33,925 nucleotides of DNA, from the NCBI GenBank assembly GCA_937936705.1, contig CALHCP010000146.1, forward strand, positions 1 through 33,925, read 5' to 3'. This stretch comes from an uncultured cyanobacterium (GTDB taxonomy: Bacteria > Cyanobacteriota > Cyanobacteriia > Gloeomargaritales > Gloeomargaritaceae). A program made the position numbers and the translations under genes. Positions within the stretch are counted from its first letter, which is position 1. Each line of letters begins with the position of its first letter. Positions 24,293 to 32,035 of the stretch are shown piece by piece. The notes beneath the pieces were generated by a model that worked only from the letters and a program-made list of their open reading frames with translations, ran no database searches and was not told the origin of the DNA.

Positions 24293-25260
24293 CCGGCGGT
24301 GCCGGGTATATCGGCAGTCATACCTGTAAAGCTCTGGCGCAGGCGGGTTTGACACCGGTTGTTCTGGATAATTTTAGTACCGGGCATCGCTGGGCGGTGC
24401 GCTGGGGCGAATGTATCACCGGGGATTTGGCGGAGCGGGAATTGCTGGTCAATGTGCTTAAACAATATAACATTCAAGCGGTGCTGCACTTTGCTGCCAG
24501 TATTGAAGCGGGGGAATCCATGCAGCGCCCGCACCGATATTTTCGGAATAATTTAGTCAATACCCTGAATCTGCTGGAAGCGATGGTGGCGACGGGGGTC
24601 AAGACGCTGATTTTTTCCTCGACTTGCGCCATTTACGGCAATCCCCAGTGGCTGCCGCTCACGGAAAACCACCCCCAACAGCCGGTGAATCCCTACGGGG
24701 AGACGAAACGAGCCATCGAACAGGCGTTGTATTGGTTCAGCCAGGCTTACGGGTTGCATTACGCCGCCCTGCGCTATTTCAATGCCGCTGGTGCCGATTT
24801 AGACGGAGAATTGGGGGAATGCCACGAGCCGGAAACCCATCTGATTCCCAGGGTGTTGTTTTCCCTGTTGGGCGGGGAACCGGTGCGGATTTTCGGCACC
24901 GATTACGAGACCCCGGATGGCACGGCGGTGCGGGATTTTATCCATGTGACCGACTTGGCGCAAGCCCATCTCCAGGCGTTGCGCTATGTGCAGGAACATC
25001 AAACTAATTTGGTGGTGAATCTGGGCACCGGGCGGGGCTATTCCGTGCGGGAGGTGATTACCATGGCCGAACGGGTGACGGGGCAAACGATCCCGGTGCG
25101 GGAAGCGGCGCGGCGGGCGGGGGATGCCCCGATGTTGGTGGCGGATGTCCGCTTGGCCGGGGAATGCTTGGCCTGGCAGCCGCGGTATTCCGATTTGGCA
25201 ACCATTCTGCAAACGGCCTGGGCATGGCATCAAAATACCTATGCTAAGGTACACAATTAA
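24277..25260 (+). CDS. galE: UDP-glucose 4-epimerase (GalE family)
   Basis: NAD-dependent interconversion of UDP-glucose and UDP-galactose. Motifs: [46 protein letters not shown] with Y-x-x-x-K, and [11 protein letters not shown]. The length of 327 residues matches GalE. It overlaps the end of the UDP-xylose synthase gene by 16 bases, so co-translation is likely. Because its neighbour makes UDP-xylose, a role as UDP-xylose 4-epimerase (giving UDP-arabinose) is an alternative that sequence reading cannot decide. Confidence 0.93.
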   Translation: MSILVTGGAGYIGSHTCKALAQAGLTPVVLDNFSTGHRWAVRWGECITGDLAERELLVNVLKQYNIQAVLHFAASIEAGESMQRPHRYFRNNLVNTLNLLEAMVATGVKTLIFSSTCAIYGNPQWLPLTENHPQQPVNPYGETKRAIEQALYWFSQAYGLHYAALRYFNAAGADLDGELGECHEPETHLIPRVLFSLLGGEPVRIFGTDYETPDGTAVRDFIHVTDLAQAHLQALRYVQEHQTNLVVNLGTGRGYSVREVITMAERVTGQTIPVREAARRAGDAPMLVADVRLAGECLAWQPRYSDLATILQTAWAWHQNTYAKVHN

Positions 25261-25296
25261 TATCGGTAATATCGGCCGTATCTTCTCACCCTTGCG

Positions 25297-26457
25297 ATGA
25301 CCTATTCTCCTGCTGCGAAACCCTCCCGTTTCCCCATCCGCCGCTGGTTCAGGAAGATGCAAGTTCCCTTCACGCTGCTGATTGTGGTGCTGTTGATGAT
25401 GGCCATCTTGGCCGGCTGGTACTGGTTGGCGGGCGTTGTCACGTTATTGTCGCTGGTCTTGGCATTGGAATTGTTTTGGGATTCTATTCAACAGTTTTTT
25501 CAGGAAATTCACCCGGAAGAATCCTCTTTGTTATTGGGTGGCATTTCTTTATTTACGGGGTTTATTGGCTTATTGGTGTGGGTGTGGGGACGGGGGGGTT
25601 TGCAGATTAATTGGGATGTGGCCTCGGCCTTGGGGGACAGTCTGGGGGCGGTGGGACAAATTTTGGTGGCTCTGGTGGCGGCGGTGATTTCCTGGCAGCA
25701 GTATGTGATTTCCAAAGTCCTGACCGAGCAGCAAAATCGCATTACCCAACAGCAAACCATTGATGCTTATTTTCAGGGGATTTCCGAATTGGCGTTAGAT
25801 GACCAAGGTTTATTAGAAGATTGGCCGCAGGAACGGATGATTGCCGAAGGGCGCACGGCGGCTTTATTGAGTAGTATCAACGCCGAAGGCAAAGCTAAGG
25901 TCGTGCGCTTTCTGTCTATGGCCAAGTTGTTGACGCCCCTGAGACGGGATCAACGCTTGGGGCGGCCGATTTTAGATGGCAATGGCTTGTATCAAGAGGA
26001 TCGGGAAAACGGGGAACGGGTGATTGATTTAGACAATATGCTGGCGGGCGCGGATTTGGCGGGTACGGATTTGCGGCGGGTTGATTTCAGTAAAGCGGAT
26101 TTGAGCGGTGCCAATTTTACCAATTGCAATCTCGCCCGCGCTAACTTGGCGATGACCAATTTACAGGGGGCAAAATTTAACGGCGCCAATCTCCAGGGCA
26201 CGATTTTCTACTACGGTGAACCGGAAAAGTGGGATTATGCCAGTCCCTACCAGCCTTGGATCAAGGGGGAGCGCCCCAATTTGCAAACGGGGGAATATAC
26301 CGGCGCGATTGTCGAGGGAGCGGATTTTAGCGGCGTTCACAATCTTTCCGAAGAACAGCGGTTTTATCTCTGTTCCTGGGGGGGAGGCCGCACCCGCAGT
26401 ACGATCCCCGGCGGCTGTCAGGGCATTCCCAGCAAGCTCTACGGGGGCGAGGGTTAA
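25297..26457 (+). CDS. Membrane protein with pentapeptide repeats
   Basis: 386 residues. After a basic N-terminus come about three hydrophobic segments (near residues 24-57, 75-98 and 113-137), then a cytoplasmic helical region (KVLTEQQNRITQQQTID) and about 12 pentapeptide repeats (D-L-x-G-A/A-N-L-x-x type, residues about 250-310), with a further short block GADFSG. Such proteins are common in cyanobacteria; no function is established. It stands 36 bases after galE on the same strand and could be read from the same transcript. Its stop overlaps the stop of the convergent DinG-like gene by four bases within GGTTAACC. Confidence 0.85.
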   Translation: MTYSPAAKPSRFPIRRWFRKMQVPFTLLIVVLLMMAILAGWYWLAGVVTLLSLVLALELFWDSIQQFFQEIHPEESSLLLGGISLFTGFIGLLVWVWGRGGLQINWDVASALGDSLGAVGQILVALVAAVISWQQYVISKVLTEQQNRITQQQTIDAYFQGISELALDDQGLLEDWPQERMIAEGRTAALLSSINAEGKAKVVRFLSMAKLLTPLRRDQRLGRPILDGNGLYQEDRENGERVIDLDNMLAGADLAGTDLRRVDFSKADLSGANFTNCNLARANLAMTNLQGAKFNGANLQGTIFYYGEPEKWDYASPYQPWIKGERPNLQTGEYTGAIVEGADFSGVHNLSEEQRFYLCSWGGGRTRSTIPGGCQGIPSKLYGGEG

Positions 26458-27875
26458 CCGGTGCCAAACCCGGCCAGGCGGGAGTAGCGTATCACCGGCT
26501 CCAGGGCAGCTAAAATCTGCGCCCCATAGGAGCGATGGCACACGCGGCTATCCAGAAGGGCGACCCGTCCGCCCCGCACCGGTGCGACGGCGCGTTGCAG
26601 GTGGGCGAGGGTGTGGGGGAGGAGATACTCGCGGAACCAGTCCCGCCCCTGTTGCCGCAAGGCCTCGATCCGCGCCATCACCAAGGGCTGTTCTCGGGGG
26701 GGAATGGGAAGCAGGGGAATCACGAGTAAATCGGGGGTGGGCAGCCGTTCCTGATGGGTTTGCCAAAATCGCCAACCCGTGACCAGGATGCCGTTTTCTT
26801 CGAGGCCGGTGCGCTCCCGTTGTACCCGCGAACCGAATTCTGCGGCCAAGCTGACGGTGAGTTGGGTTTGCAGGGGCTGTTCATCTGCCAAAATCACGAC
26901 CAAGCCGGCGGTCAAAGCCAGTAGGCGCTGGAGTTCTTGGCGGATGGCCGGGTAAAACTGGGGGTGGTTGGGGGGGGGCAGGTGCGCCGGGGCGTAGAGA
27001 TGGATGACCTCATCCCGGGCGTGGGGGGCAAACCGAAACCGGGTCATCCCCGGCAGCGTAAGGGTTCCCAGCGCCATGCCTAAGCCGACCCAGGGGTGCT
27101 GCGGCCAGTGGGGCAGAAATTCCGCTAAAGCCCACAGGGGGGAGCAATGGAGGGTAAATTGCGCCAGGGACCGCTCCAGGGTCACCCACCGGACGCGCCG
27201 GGGTGGGGACGGCCACAGCGCCTCTAGCCAGTTTTGTTCGCTGGCACTCAGGAGCCATTGCTCGTAGGGGTTGGGGGGATGGCTGAGGATGGATTGGGTC
27301 AAGGCCAGTTGGGTTTCCCGGATGAGTTCGGCCTGCTGGGGTTGGGCCCAAACCCATTCATCCCAGGCGTGGGGGGGGTGGCTCTGGGTTAAGACGGTTT
27401 CCGCCCATTGTTCCAGGTCGTCCAGCCCGTCCACCACGGTCGGTAATTGCGCCAAGGGGGCGCCGGGGTTCAACAGTTCCCGCAACCACCGTTCTGGGGT
27501 CAGCAGGAGCAGCGCCTCCCGTTCTCCGCCAAGCTCCTGTTCCCGGTAAATGGGTTTATGCACCTGCAACCAAGTCCGCAAACGGGGTAATTCCACCTGG
27601 AGCCACCGCCGTTGGATGGGGGGGGGAGCCACCAACACCACCGTCCCCGGCCAGAGCAGTGCCGCCGCCAAATATCCCAACCGGTAATGCCCGTGTACCC
27701 CCGCCAAGCCCCCCACCTCCATCACCGCACCGGGGCCTAAGCGCAGGGAACGGGTCACCAAACGCGCCAGGGTCAAATGGTGCGGCCAAGGGGGAATGCC
27801 CTCGGTTTGGAGTAAGGAGCGCAGGCGTTGATGGACTTCGACTTCCAGCATTGGGGTACAGTGAACTATGTTCAT
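26454..27875 (-). CDS. DinG-like helicase-superfamily protein lacking Walker A
   Basis: 473-residue protein resembling XPD/DinG superfamily 2 helicases in layout. The C-terminal region LLVIPLLPIPPREQPLVMARIEAL, then WFREYLLPHTLAHLQRAV and VALLDSRV, follows the DinG helicase C-terminal pattern, though the motif VI Q-x-x-G-R-x-I-R is altered. The N-terminal site where Walker A (G-K-T) is expected reads VMEVGGLAGVHGHYRLGY, and VVDGLDDLEQW stands where the DEAH box would be. ATP-driven unwinding is therefore unlikely. ATG 27875 is chosen because GGGGGAG precedes it by four bases; ATG 27851 is an alternative. I think similar proteins occur widely in cyanobacteria, but have not checked. Confidence 0.65.
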   Translation of the reverse strand: MNIVHCTPMLEVEVHQRLRSLLQTEGIPPWPHHLTLARLVTRSLRLGPGAVMEVGGLAGVHGHYRLGYLAAALLWPGTVVLVAPPPIQRRWLQVELPRLRTWLQVHKPIYREQELGGEREALLLLTPERWLRELLNPGAPLAQLPTVVDGLDDLEQWAETVLTQSHPPHAWDEWVWAQPQQAELIRETQLALTQSILSHPPNPYEQWLLSASEQNWLEALWPSPPRRVRWVTLERSLAQFTLHCSPLWALAEFLPHWPQHPWVGLGMALGTLTLPGMTRFRFAPHARDEVIHLYAPAHLPPPNHPQFYPAIRQELQRLLALTAGLVVILADEQPLQTQLTVSLAAEFGSRVQRERTGLEENGILVTGWRFWQTHQERLPTPDLLVIPLLPIPPREQPLVMARIEALRQQGRDWFREYLLPHTLAHLQRAVAPVRGGRVALLDSRVCHRSYGAQILAALEPVIRYSRLAGFGTG

Positions 27876-27905
27876 GCTACTCCCCCGCCGGGGGGTCAAG
27901 CGTTC

Positions 27906-28754
27906 ATGCACATCGGTATTGTCGGTTTGGGTTTGATCGGCGGCTCCCTGGCGCTGGATTGGCGGCAGGGGGGGCATCGGATTACAGGCGTGAGTCGGCG
28001 GGCGGCAACCATTACCCTTGCCCAGGAGCGGGGCATCATTGACCACGGTGGCACGGAATTATCCCTGCTGGCGAGTTGTGAGGTGGTGGTTTTGTGCGTA
28101 CCCGTGGTTCAGTTAGTCCAAACTGCGGAGCTGGTCTGCCCCCACTTACGTGCCGATGCGATTTTGACCGATGTGGGTTCGGTGAAAGCGCCTGTGGTAC
28201 AGGCCATTACTCCCCTGTGGCCGGGTTTTATCGGCGGGCATCCGCTGGCGGGTACGGCGGCACAGGGCATTGCTGCCGCCCAAGCGCAATTATTCCGCCA
28301 GCGCCCCTACGTGCTCACCCCCACCCCAGGGACGCATGCACCGCAGTTAGCCCGCTTGCAAACCCTGATTCAGGAATTGGGTGCCCATCTGCTGGTGTGC
28401 GACCCTCATCACCATGACCGGGCAGTCGCCTGGATTTCCCACCTGCCCATCTGGGTAAGTGCCGCCCTCCTCAACGCGGCGGCTCGGGAACCTGACCCCC
28501 AGATTGCCGCTTTAGCCCAACAACTGGCGAGTTCAGGTTGGCAGGATACCACCCGGGTCGGCGGGGGCAACCCGGAATTGGGGGTCGGTTTAGCCCAATC
28601 CAACCGGGAACATCTGCTGGCAGACTTGCGCCACTATCATCAGGAAATCGCCCAAGTGATTGCCATGCTAGAAAAACAGGACATTGCCGGTTTGACCACT
28701 TATCTTGAGAACAGCCGCCGGCTGGGCCAAGCGTTTCCCGGCAAGAGGGGATAA
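27906..28754 (+). CDS. tyrA: Prephenate/arogenate dehydrogenase
   Basis: Last oxidative step of tyrosine synthesis; cyanobacterial enzymes mostly use arogenate and NADP. The start is ATG 27906, where MHIGIVGLGLIGGSLALDW opens the nucleotide-binding fold; the arginines in GVSRRAA after the second strand fit NADP preference. DVGSVKAPV and GGHPLAGT carry the catalytic region including the family histidine, and the helical C-terminal dimerisation domain contains PHHHDRAVAWISHLP. Length 282 is normal. Divergent from the DinG-like gene with only 30 bases between preferred start codons. Dispersed repeats fill the space after its stop. Confidence 0.94.
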   Translation: MHIGIVGLGLIGGSLALDWRQGGHRITGVSRRAATITLAQERGIIDHGGTELSLLASCEVVVLCVPVVQLVQTAELVCPHLRADAILTDVGSVKAPVVQAITPLWPGFIGGHPLAGTAAQGIAAAQAQLFRQRPYVLTPTPGTHAPQLARLQTLIQELGAHLLVCDPHHHDRAVAWISHLPIWVSAALLNAAAREPDPQIAALAQQLASSGWQDTTRVGGGNPELGVGLAQSNREHLLADLRHYHQEIAQVIAMLEKQDIAGLTTYLENSRRLGQAFPGKRG

Positions 28755-28766
28755 GCGTTTTACCAT

Positions 28767-28820
28767 CGAGAACCCCCGTCAGACGCGGTGACCGCTTGTC
28801 CCTGATGAATAGAGGTTTCC
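28767..28820 (-). repeat. Dispersed repeat, copy F1 (partial)
   Basis: Reverse complement begins GGAAACCTCTATTCATC and contains ACAAGCGGTCACCG and GGGTTCTCG. Follows the tyrA stop. Confidence 0.7.
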
Positions 28821-28823
28821 TAA

Positions 28824-28943
28824 ATATAGCCACCCTAATTGAATGTAGAATAGCGGTCGCCGGGGCGCCGCCCCCGACTTGGGTTCTCCAGAATTTTTGT
28901 TCTTAAATCCGGTCGCATTGCCATAGAGGTAACCTCAATAGCA
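28824..28943 (+). repeat. Dispersed repeat, copy F2
   Basis: ATATAGCCACCCTAATTG left end, core AGCGGTCGCCGGGGCGCCG, right part TTCTTAAATCCGGTCGCATT then CATAGAGGTAACC. Ends six bases before the DUF3769 stop codon. Confidence 0.8.
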
Positions 28944-28948
28944 ACGCC

Positions 28949-30841
28949 CTACAGCGCATCCAAACGGGGAACAATCTGATCCCGTTCCAACAACGGTTCG
29001 GGATTACCCGTCCAGTTAAATTCATTCAAACGAAAGAGGATGCCCCCCTGCGCCCGTTCCGGGTTGAAGAATACCGAAACTCCATAGGTACGGCGACTAT
29101 ATTCCAAACCATAAGTTGCACTGATAATCTGAGCACCCCCATTATCCAAACTCAAGGTAATATTGGCCGTGGCGCGCAAGGGACCAAAAATTTGTTGTGC
29201 CAAAAACAAATTCACCACCTGCTGATCCACCCGCCGGTCAAAGAAGAAAGGGGATGCTTCAGTCAAGCGAAATCGCGGCGAATAGGACACACGAAACGCC
29301 GTGTAGTCAAACCAATTTTTCGCAAAGTGACCCAATTGCCCACTGAACCCGACATCGCCCCCCAAGACAATTTGGGTAGCCCCGTTGCTGTAAAAATTAT
29401 TGATGCTGGATATGCCGGCGCTAAAACCCACCGATGGCGTTAAAGGACGGGGGCTAAACCGTAACCCCTCCGTTGCTGTCGGGGGTAAAGGCTTCCCCTG
29501 CCAAAGGGTGATCGACCGGCTCAGGGTCAACGCCCCTTGATACCGCCCGAGGGTACGCAATTCTTGACCATCGGGGTCATTGGTATCATCACTGTCGGCG
29601 GTAATAATCCGGGCACTCAGAACGTACTGCAACTGGGTGGTGCCCGCCTTGTCCAAGGTAATGGGTTGATTAGAAAGCAAAGCCACCCCCGCCCCAAACC
29701 GCACATCCTCAAACCCCAACGAACCGTTAAACACCCGTTGCCGGTAGGCCGCATCGGCTATGAAGCGGTGCTGTGGTAACCACCGATGTTCCAGCTGAAA
29801 CCGCGCCCGCAGCCGTTCATCCGTATCTCGAAAATCCAACCGGCTCAATAGACCCTCTAGCTTGACCGTCGTATCCGGGGCTACATCCGCCACCAACCGA
29901 GACCGCAGGCCAAAATTGGTACCCCAACCAAACCCCCGTTCAATCGTGCGTTGGAGCAGAAAAATCGGTGTAATTTGAAAAGTAACATGCCGGTCATCCA
30001 CCACATCAAAGGTACGGCTGAGGAATACACCGCCCAAATCCCGTTGGTCATAGCCCAGTTCCAAGGGCAAGGGATCGCGCCGCCGCCGGGAAATCACCAC
30101 CCGGTCCCGCAGTAACGGCACCGCAATCCGCCGGTCAAAGGCTAATTGTCCCCCCTTGGCGCGAATCTCACTATCCCCATTGGGCAAGCGGGTGAGGGTG
30201 GCTCGGCGGGCTTGTAATTCTAATTCAGGCGGGTCAAAGGGGTCATTGGTGATTTTCAGATTGGTGGCCGTCCCCCCCCCTTTCGAGTCAAAGGTCAATT
30301 CATCCGCCGTGAACCGTTGTAACCCTCGCCCCGGGCGCTCTACCGCCGTTTGCGGTACAAACACCCGCCGGGGAGTTGCGGGATCCACCAAAACCGGGGC
30401 ATCCATGAGATTCGTATCTCGAGCCGCCTCCTCAAGCCGTAGCCCCCCTCGCACCTGATAAAAAACGCCGCTTTCCGCATCCAGGTCGTAATCCAGGCGT
30501 TTGCCCCGGAGGATCTGGTCGCCCCGCGTCAAAACCACTTCCTCGCCGGTAGCCGTGGCCTTGCGGGTGAGAAGATTAACTTCTATTTCATCGGCCTCTA
30601 ATACCGCCCCCCGGTGCCGCAGCACCGCATTCCCGGTAGCCGTAAAAACTTGGGTTTGTTCATTAAATGTTTGCCGATCCGCATCCACCTCCACCCGCGC
30701 TTTCGGGTCAATCGCCTGCACCAGCCGCTCCCACAGGGGCAAAGACGTATAGTCAATGTCCTCGGTCGAAACCGGACGGACATCTCTAAGAGCAGCGACC
30801 TGGGGTGATACTCCCGGCGCAATGGGAGCAAAATATGGCAT
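28949..30841 (-). CDS. DUF3769 outer-membrane (LptD/OstA-like) protein
   Basis: 630 residues. An N-terminal OstA/LptA-like region (about 45-165: VEVDADRQTF, TATGNAVLRHRGAVLEADEI) is followed by a long beta-rich part predicted as an outer-membrane barrel, the pattern of cyanobacterial DUF3769 proteins. A role in lipopolysaccharide transport to the outer membrane is inferred from the LptD resemblance. No signal peptide is visible after the ATG, and an in-frame stop lies four codons upstream, so secretion needs explanation: wrong start, upstream frameshift or an unusual export signal. psbI lies 53 bases upstream on the same strand. The end borders a dispersed repeat. Confidence 0.82.
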   Translation of the reverse strand: MPYFAPIAPGVSPQVAALRDVRPVSTEDIDYTSLPLWERLVQAIDPKARVEVDADRQTFNEQTQVFTATGNAVLRHRGAVLEADEIEVNLLTRKATATGEEVVLTRGDQILRGKRLDYDLDAESGVFYQVRGGLRLEEAARDTNLMDAPVLVDPATPRRVFVPQTAVERPGRGLQRFTADELTFDSKGGGTATNLKITNDPFDPPELELQARRATLTRLPNGDSEIRAKGGQLAFDRRIAVPLLRDRVVISRRRRDPLPLELGYDQRDLGGVFLSRTFDVVDDRHVTFQITPIFLLQRTIERGFGWGTNFGLRSRLVADVAPDTTVKLEGLLSRLDFRDTDERLRARFQLEHRWLPQHRFIADAAYRQRVFNGSLGFEDVRFGAGVALLSNQPITLDKAGTTQLQYVLSARIITADSDDTNDPDGQELRTLGRYQGALTLSRSITLWQGKPLPPTATEGLRFSPRPLTPSVGFSAGISSINNFYSNGATQIVLGGDVGFSGQLGHFAKNWFDYTAFRVSYSPRFRLTEASPFFFDRRVDQQVVNLFLAQQIFGPLRATANITLSLDNGGAQIISATYGLEYSRRTYGVSVFFNPERAQGGILFRLNEFNWTGNPEPLLERDQIVPRLDAL

Positions 30842-30894
30842 TGGGAACGAACCTCACACCACCCAAATGGGGTTAAATCAGCAGCAGACTAGGC

Positions 30895-31011
30895 TTATTC
30901 TAAATCCCGGCGTTTGGGATTACGGGAGGGGTCAGCCGACAGGAAGCCGAACACAAACAGGAGGACGAAGAAAGCGACCGTTGCGTAAACCGTGTATTTC
31001 AGAGCCAACAT
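30895..31011 (-). CDS. psbI: Photosystem II reaction centre protein I
   Basis: A 38-residue subunit of the photosystem II reaction centre, bound next to D1. The minus-strand translation [19 protein letters not shown] continues [19 protein letters not shown], matching the PsbI pattern: L-K-x-x-V-Y, one helix, then F-G-F-L-S-x-D-P-x-R-N-P. It lies 53 bases before the DUF3769 gene, possibly in one transcript, and is divergent from the SAM hydrolase gene across 91 bases. Confidence 0.97.
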   Translation of the reverse strand: MLALKYTVYATVAFFVLLFVFGFLSADPSRNPKRRDLE

Positions 31012-31102
31012 AGGATTAAATCAGGGTATGAACGTTTGTATCTTAACATTCCCCCGGCGCCGATTTTGGCACAATTGAGCCAGTCATCCACCCATATCCG
31101 GT

Positions 31103-31894
31103 GTGTCTCTCATGGCTCCCATCGTTTTACTCACCGATTTTGGTGGCCAAGATCATTACGTGGGTGTCCTCAAAGGCGTGATCTTGAGCCTCCATCCCCA
31201 AGCGCAAATCGTTGACCTGAGCCACGAGATTCCCGCCTATCAGGTGACGGCGGTGCCGTTTCTTTTAGAACAATCTCTACCTTATTTCCCCCAGGGAACC
31301 ATTTTTTTGGTGATTGTTGACCCTGGCGTGGGGGGCACCCGGCGACCGATTGCCCTGCAAACCTCCCAAGGATACGCCGTTGGTCCTGACAATGGTGTAT
31401 TTACACCGTTATTACCCCACGTGACCGAGGCAGTGGTCTTAGATCACCGAACCTACTGGCGCACCCGGCAGCCCAGCCAGACCTTTCATGGTCGGGATAT
31501 TTTTGCCCCCGTGGCGGCGCACTTGAGTTTGGGGGTGCCGTTGAGCCATCTGGGCGGAACAATCAGGCCAGAAACCTTAGTCCGTTCTGCTCCGTCCCCC
31601 TGCCTACCCACCCCCCAAGGCTGGCAAGGAATCATTCAATACTGCGATCATTTTGGCAATCTGATCACTACCATTCCGGGGGATGCCATCCGAGCCAGAG
31701 CCATTCAACAGGTGCAGTGGGGCGACGCAGTCATTCCTTGGGGGCAATGTTATGGGGATGTCCCTGCTGGGCATTTACTGGCTTTGGTGGGGAGTCATGG
31801 TTATGTGGAAATTGCCTGTCATCAGGGCAGTGCAGCCAGGATTTTGGGTGCTAAAATTGGGGATCAGGTGAATATTATCTGTCAAACGAGTTAA
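31103..31894 (+). CDS. S-adenosylmethionine hydrolase (SAM hydroxide adenosyltransferase, DUF62)
   Basis: Uses activated water to split S-adenosylmethionine to adenosine and methionine. LLTDFGGQDHYVGVLKGVI, VDPGVGGTRR, GPDNG, FHGRDIFAPVAA and the late DHFGNLITT are family signatures. The triad proposed for the hydrolases (Asp-Arg-His) is present: D73 and R80 with seven-residue spacing, and H129. This favours hydrolysis over halogenation by the related fluorinase and chlorinase. GTG 31103 or ATG 31112 is the start; neither has a strong ribosome site. A repeat and then thiE follow. Confidence 0.93.
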   Translation: MSLMAPIVLLTDFGGQDHYVGVLKGVILSLHPQAQIVDLSHEIPAYQVTAVPFLLEQSLPYFPQGTIFLVIVDPGVGGTRRPIALQTSQGYAVGPDNGVFTPLLPHVTEAVVLDHRTYWRTRQPSQTFHGRDIFAPVAAHLSLGVPLSHLGGTIRPETLVRSAPSPCLPTPQGWQGIIQYCDHFGNLITTIPGDAIRARAIQQVQWGDAVIPWGQCYGDVPAGHLLALVGSHGYVEIACHQGSAARILGAKIGDQVNIICQTS

Positions 31895-31910
31895 TCAGTC
31901 ATACATAGTT

Positions 31911-32035
31911 TATAGCAATCCTACATGAGTTTAGAATGGCATTCGCCGCGGCGCAGTCCCCGTCTCTGGTTTCTCCCTCAACTCAGTATGCCGGCGAGAT
32001 GATTGTCTGCTGGTTCCAATAATCCAGAGGTGCCC
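31911..32035 (+). repeat. Dispersed repeat, copy G, reaching the thiE start
   Basis: TATAGCAATCCTAC left end, decayed core TTCGCCGCGGCGCAG, long right half GCGAGATGATTGTCTGCTGG and terminal CCAGAGGTGCCC, immediately followed by the thiE ATG. Confidence 0.85.
32026..32030 (+). promoter_or_regulatory. Ribosome binding site of thiE inside a repeat end
   Basis: AGAGG five bases before ATG 32036. It is the AATAGAGGTGCCC terminal repeat shared with copies B, D2 and E1, here read as CCAGAGGTGCCC. Confidence 0.7.

Noticed and set aside
31895-32035. TPP riboswitch before thiE
   Set aside because: The whole gap is repeat copy G; no THI-box elements were seen.
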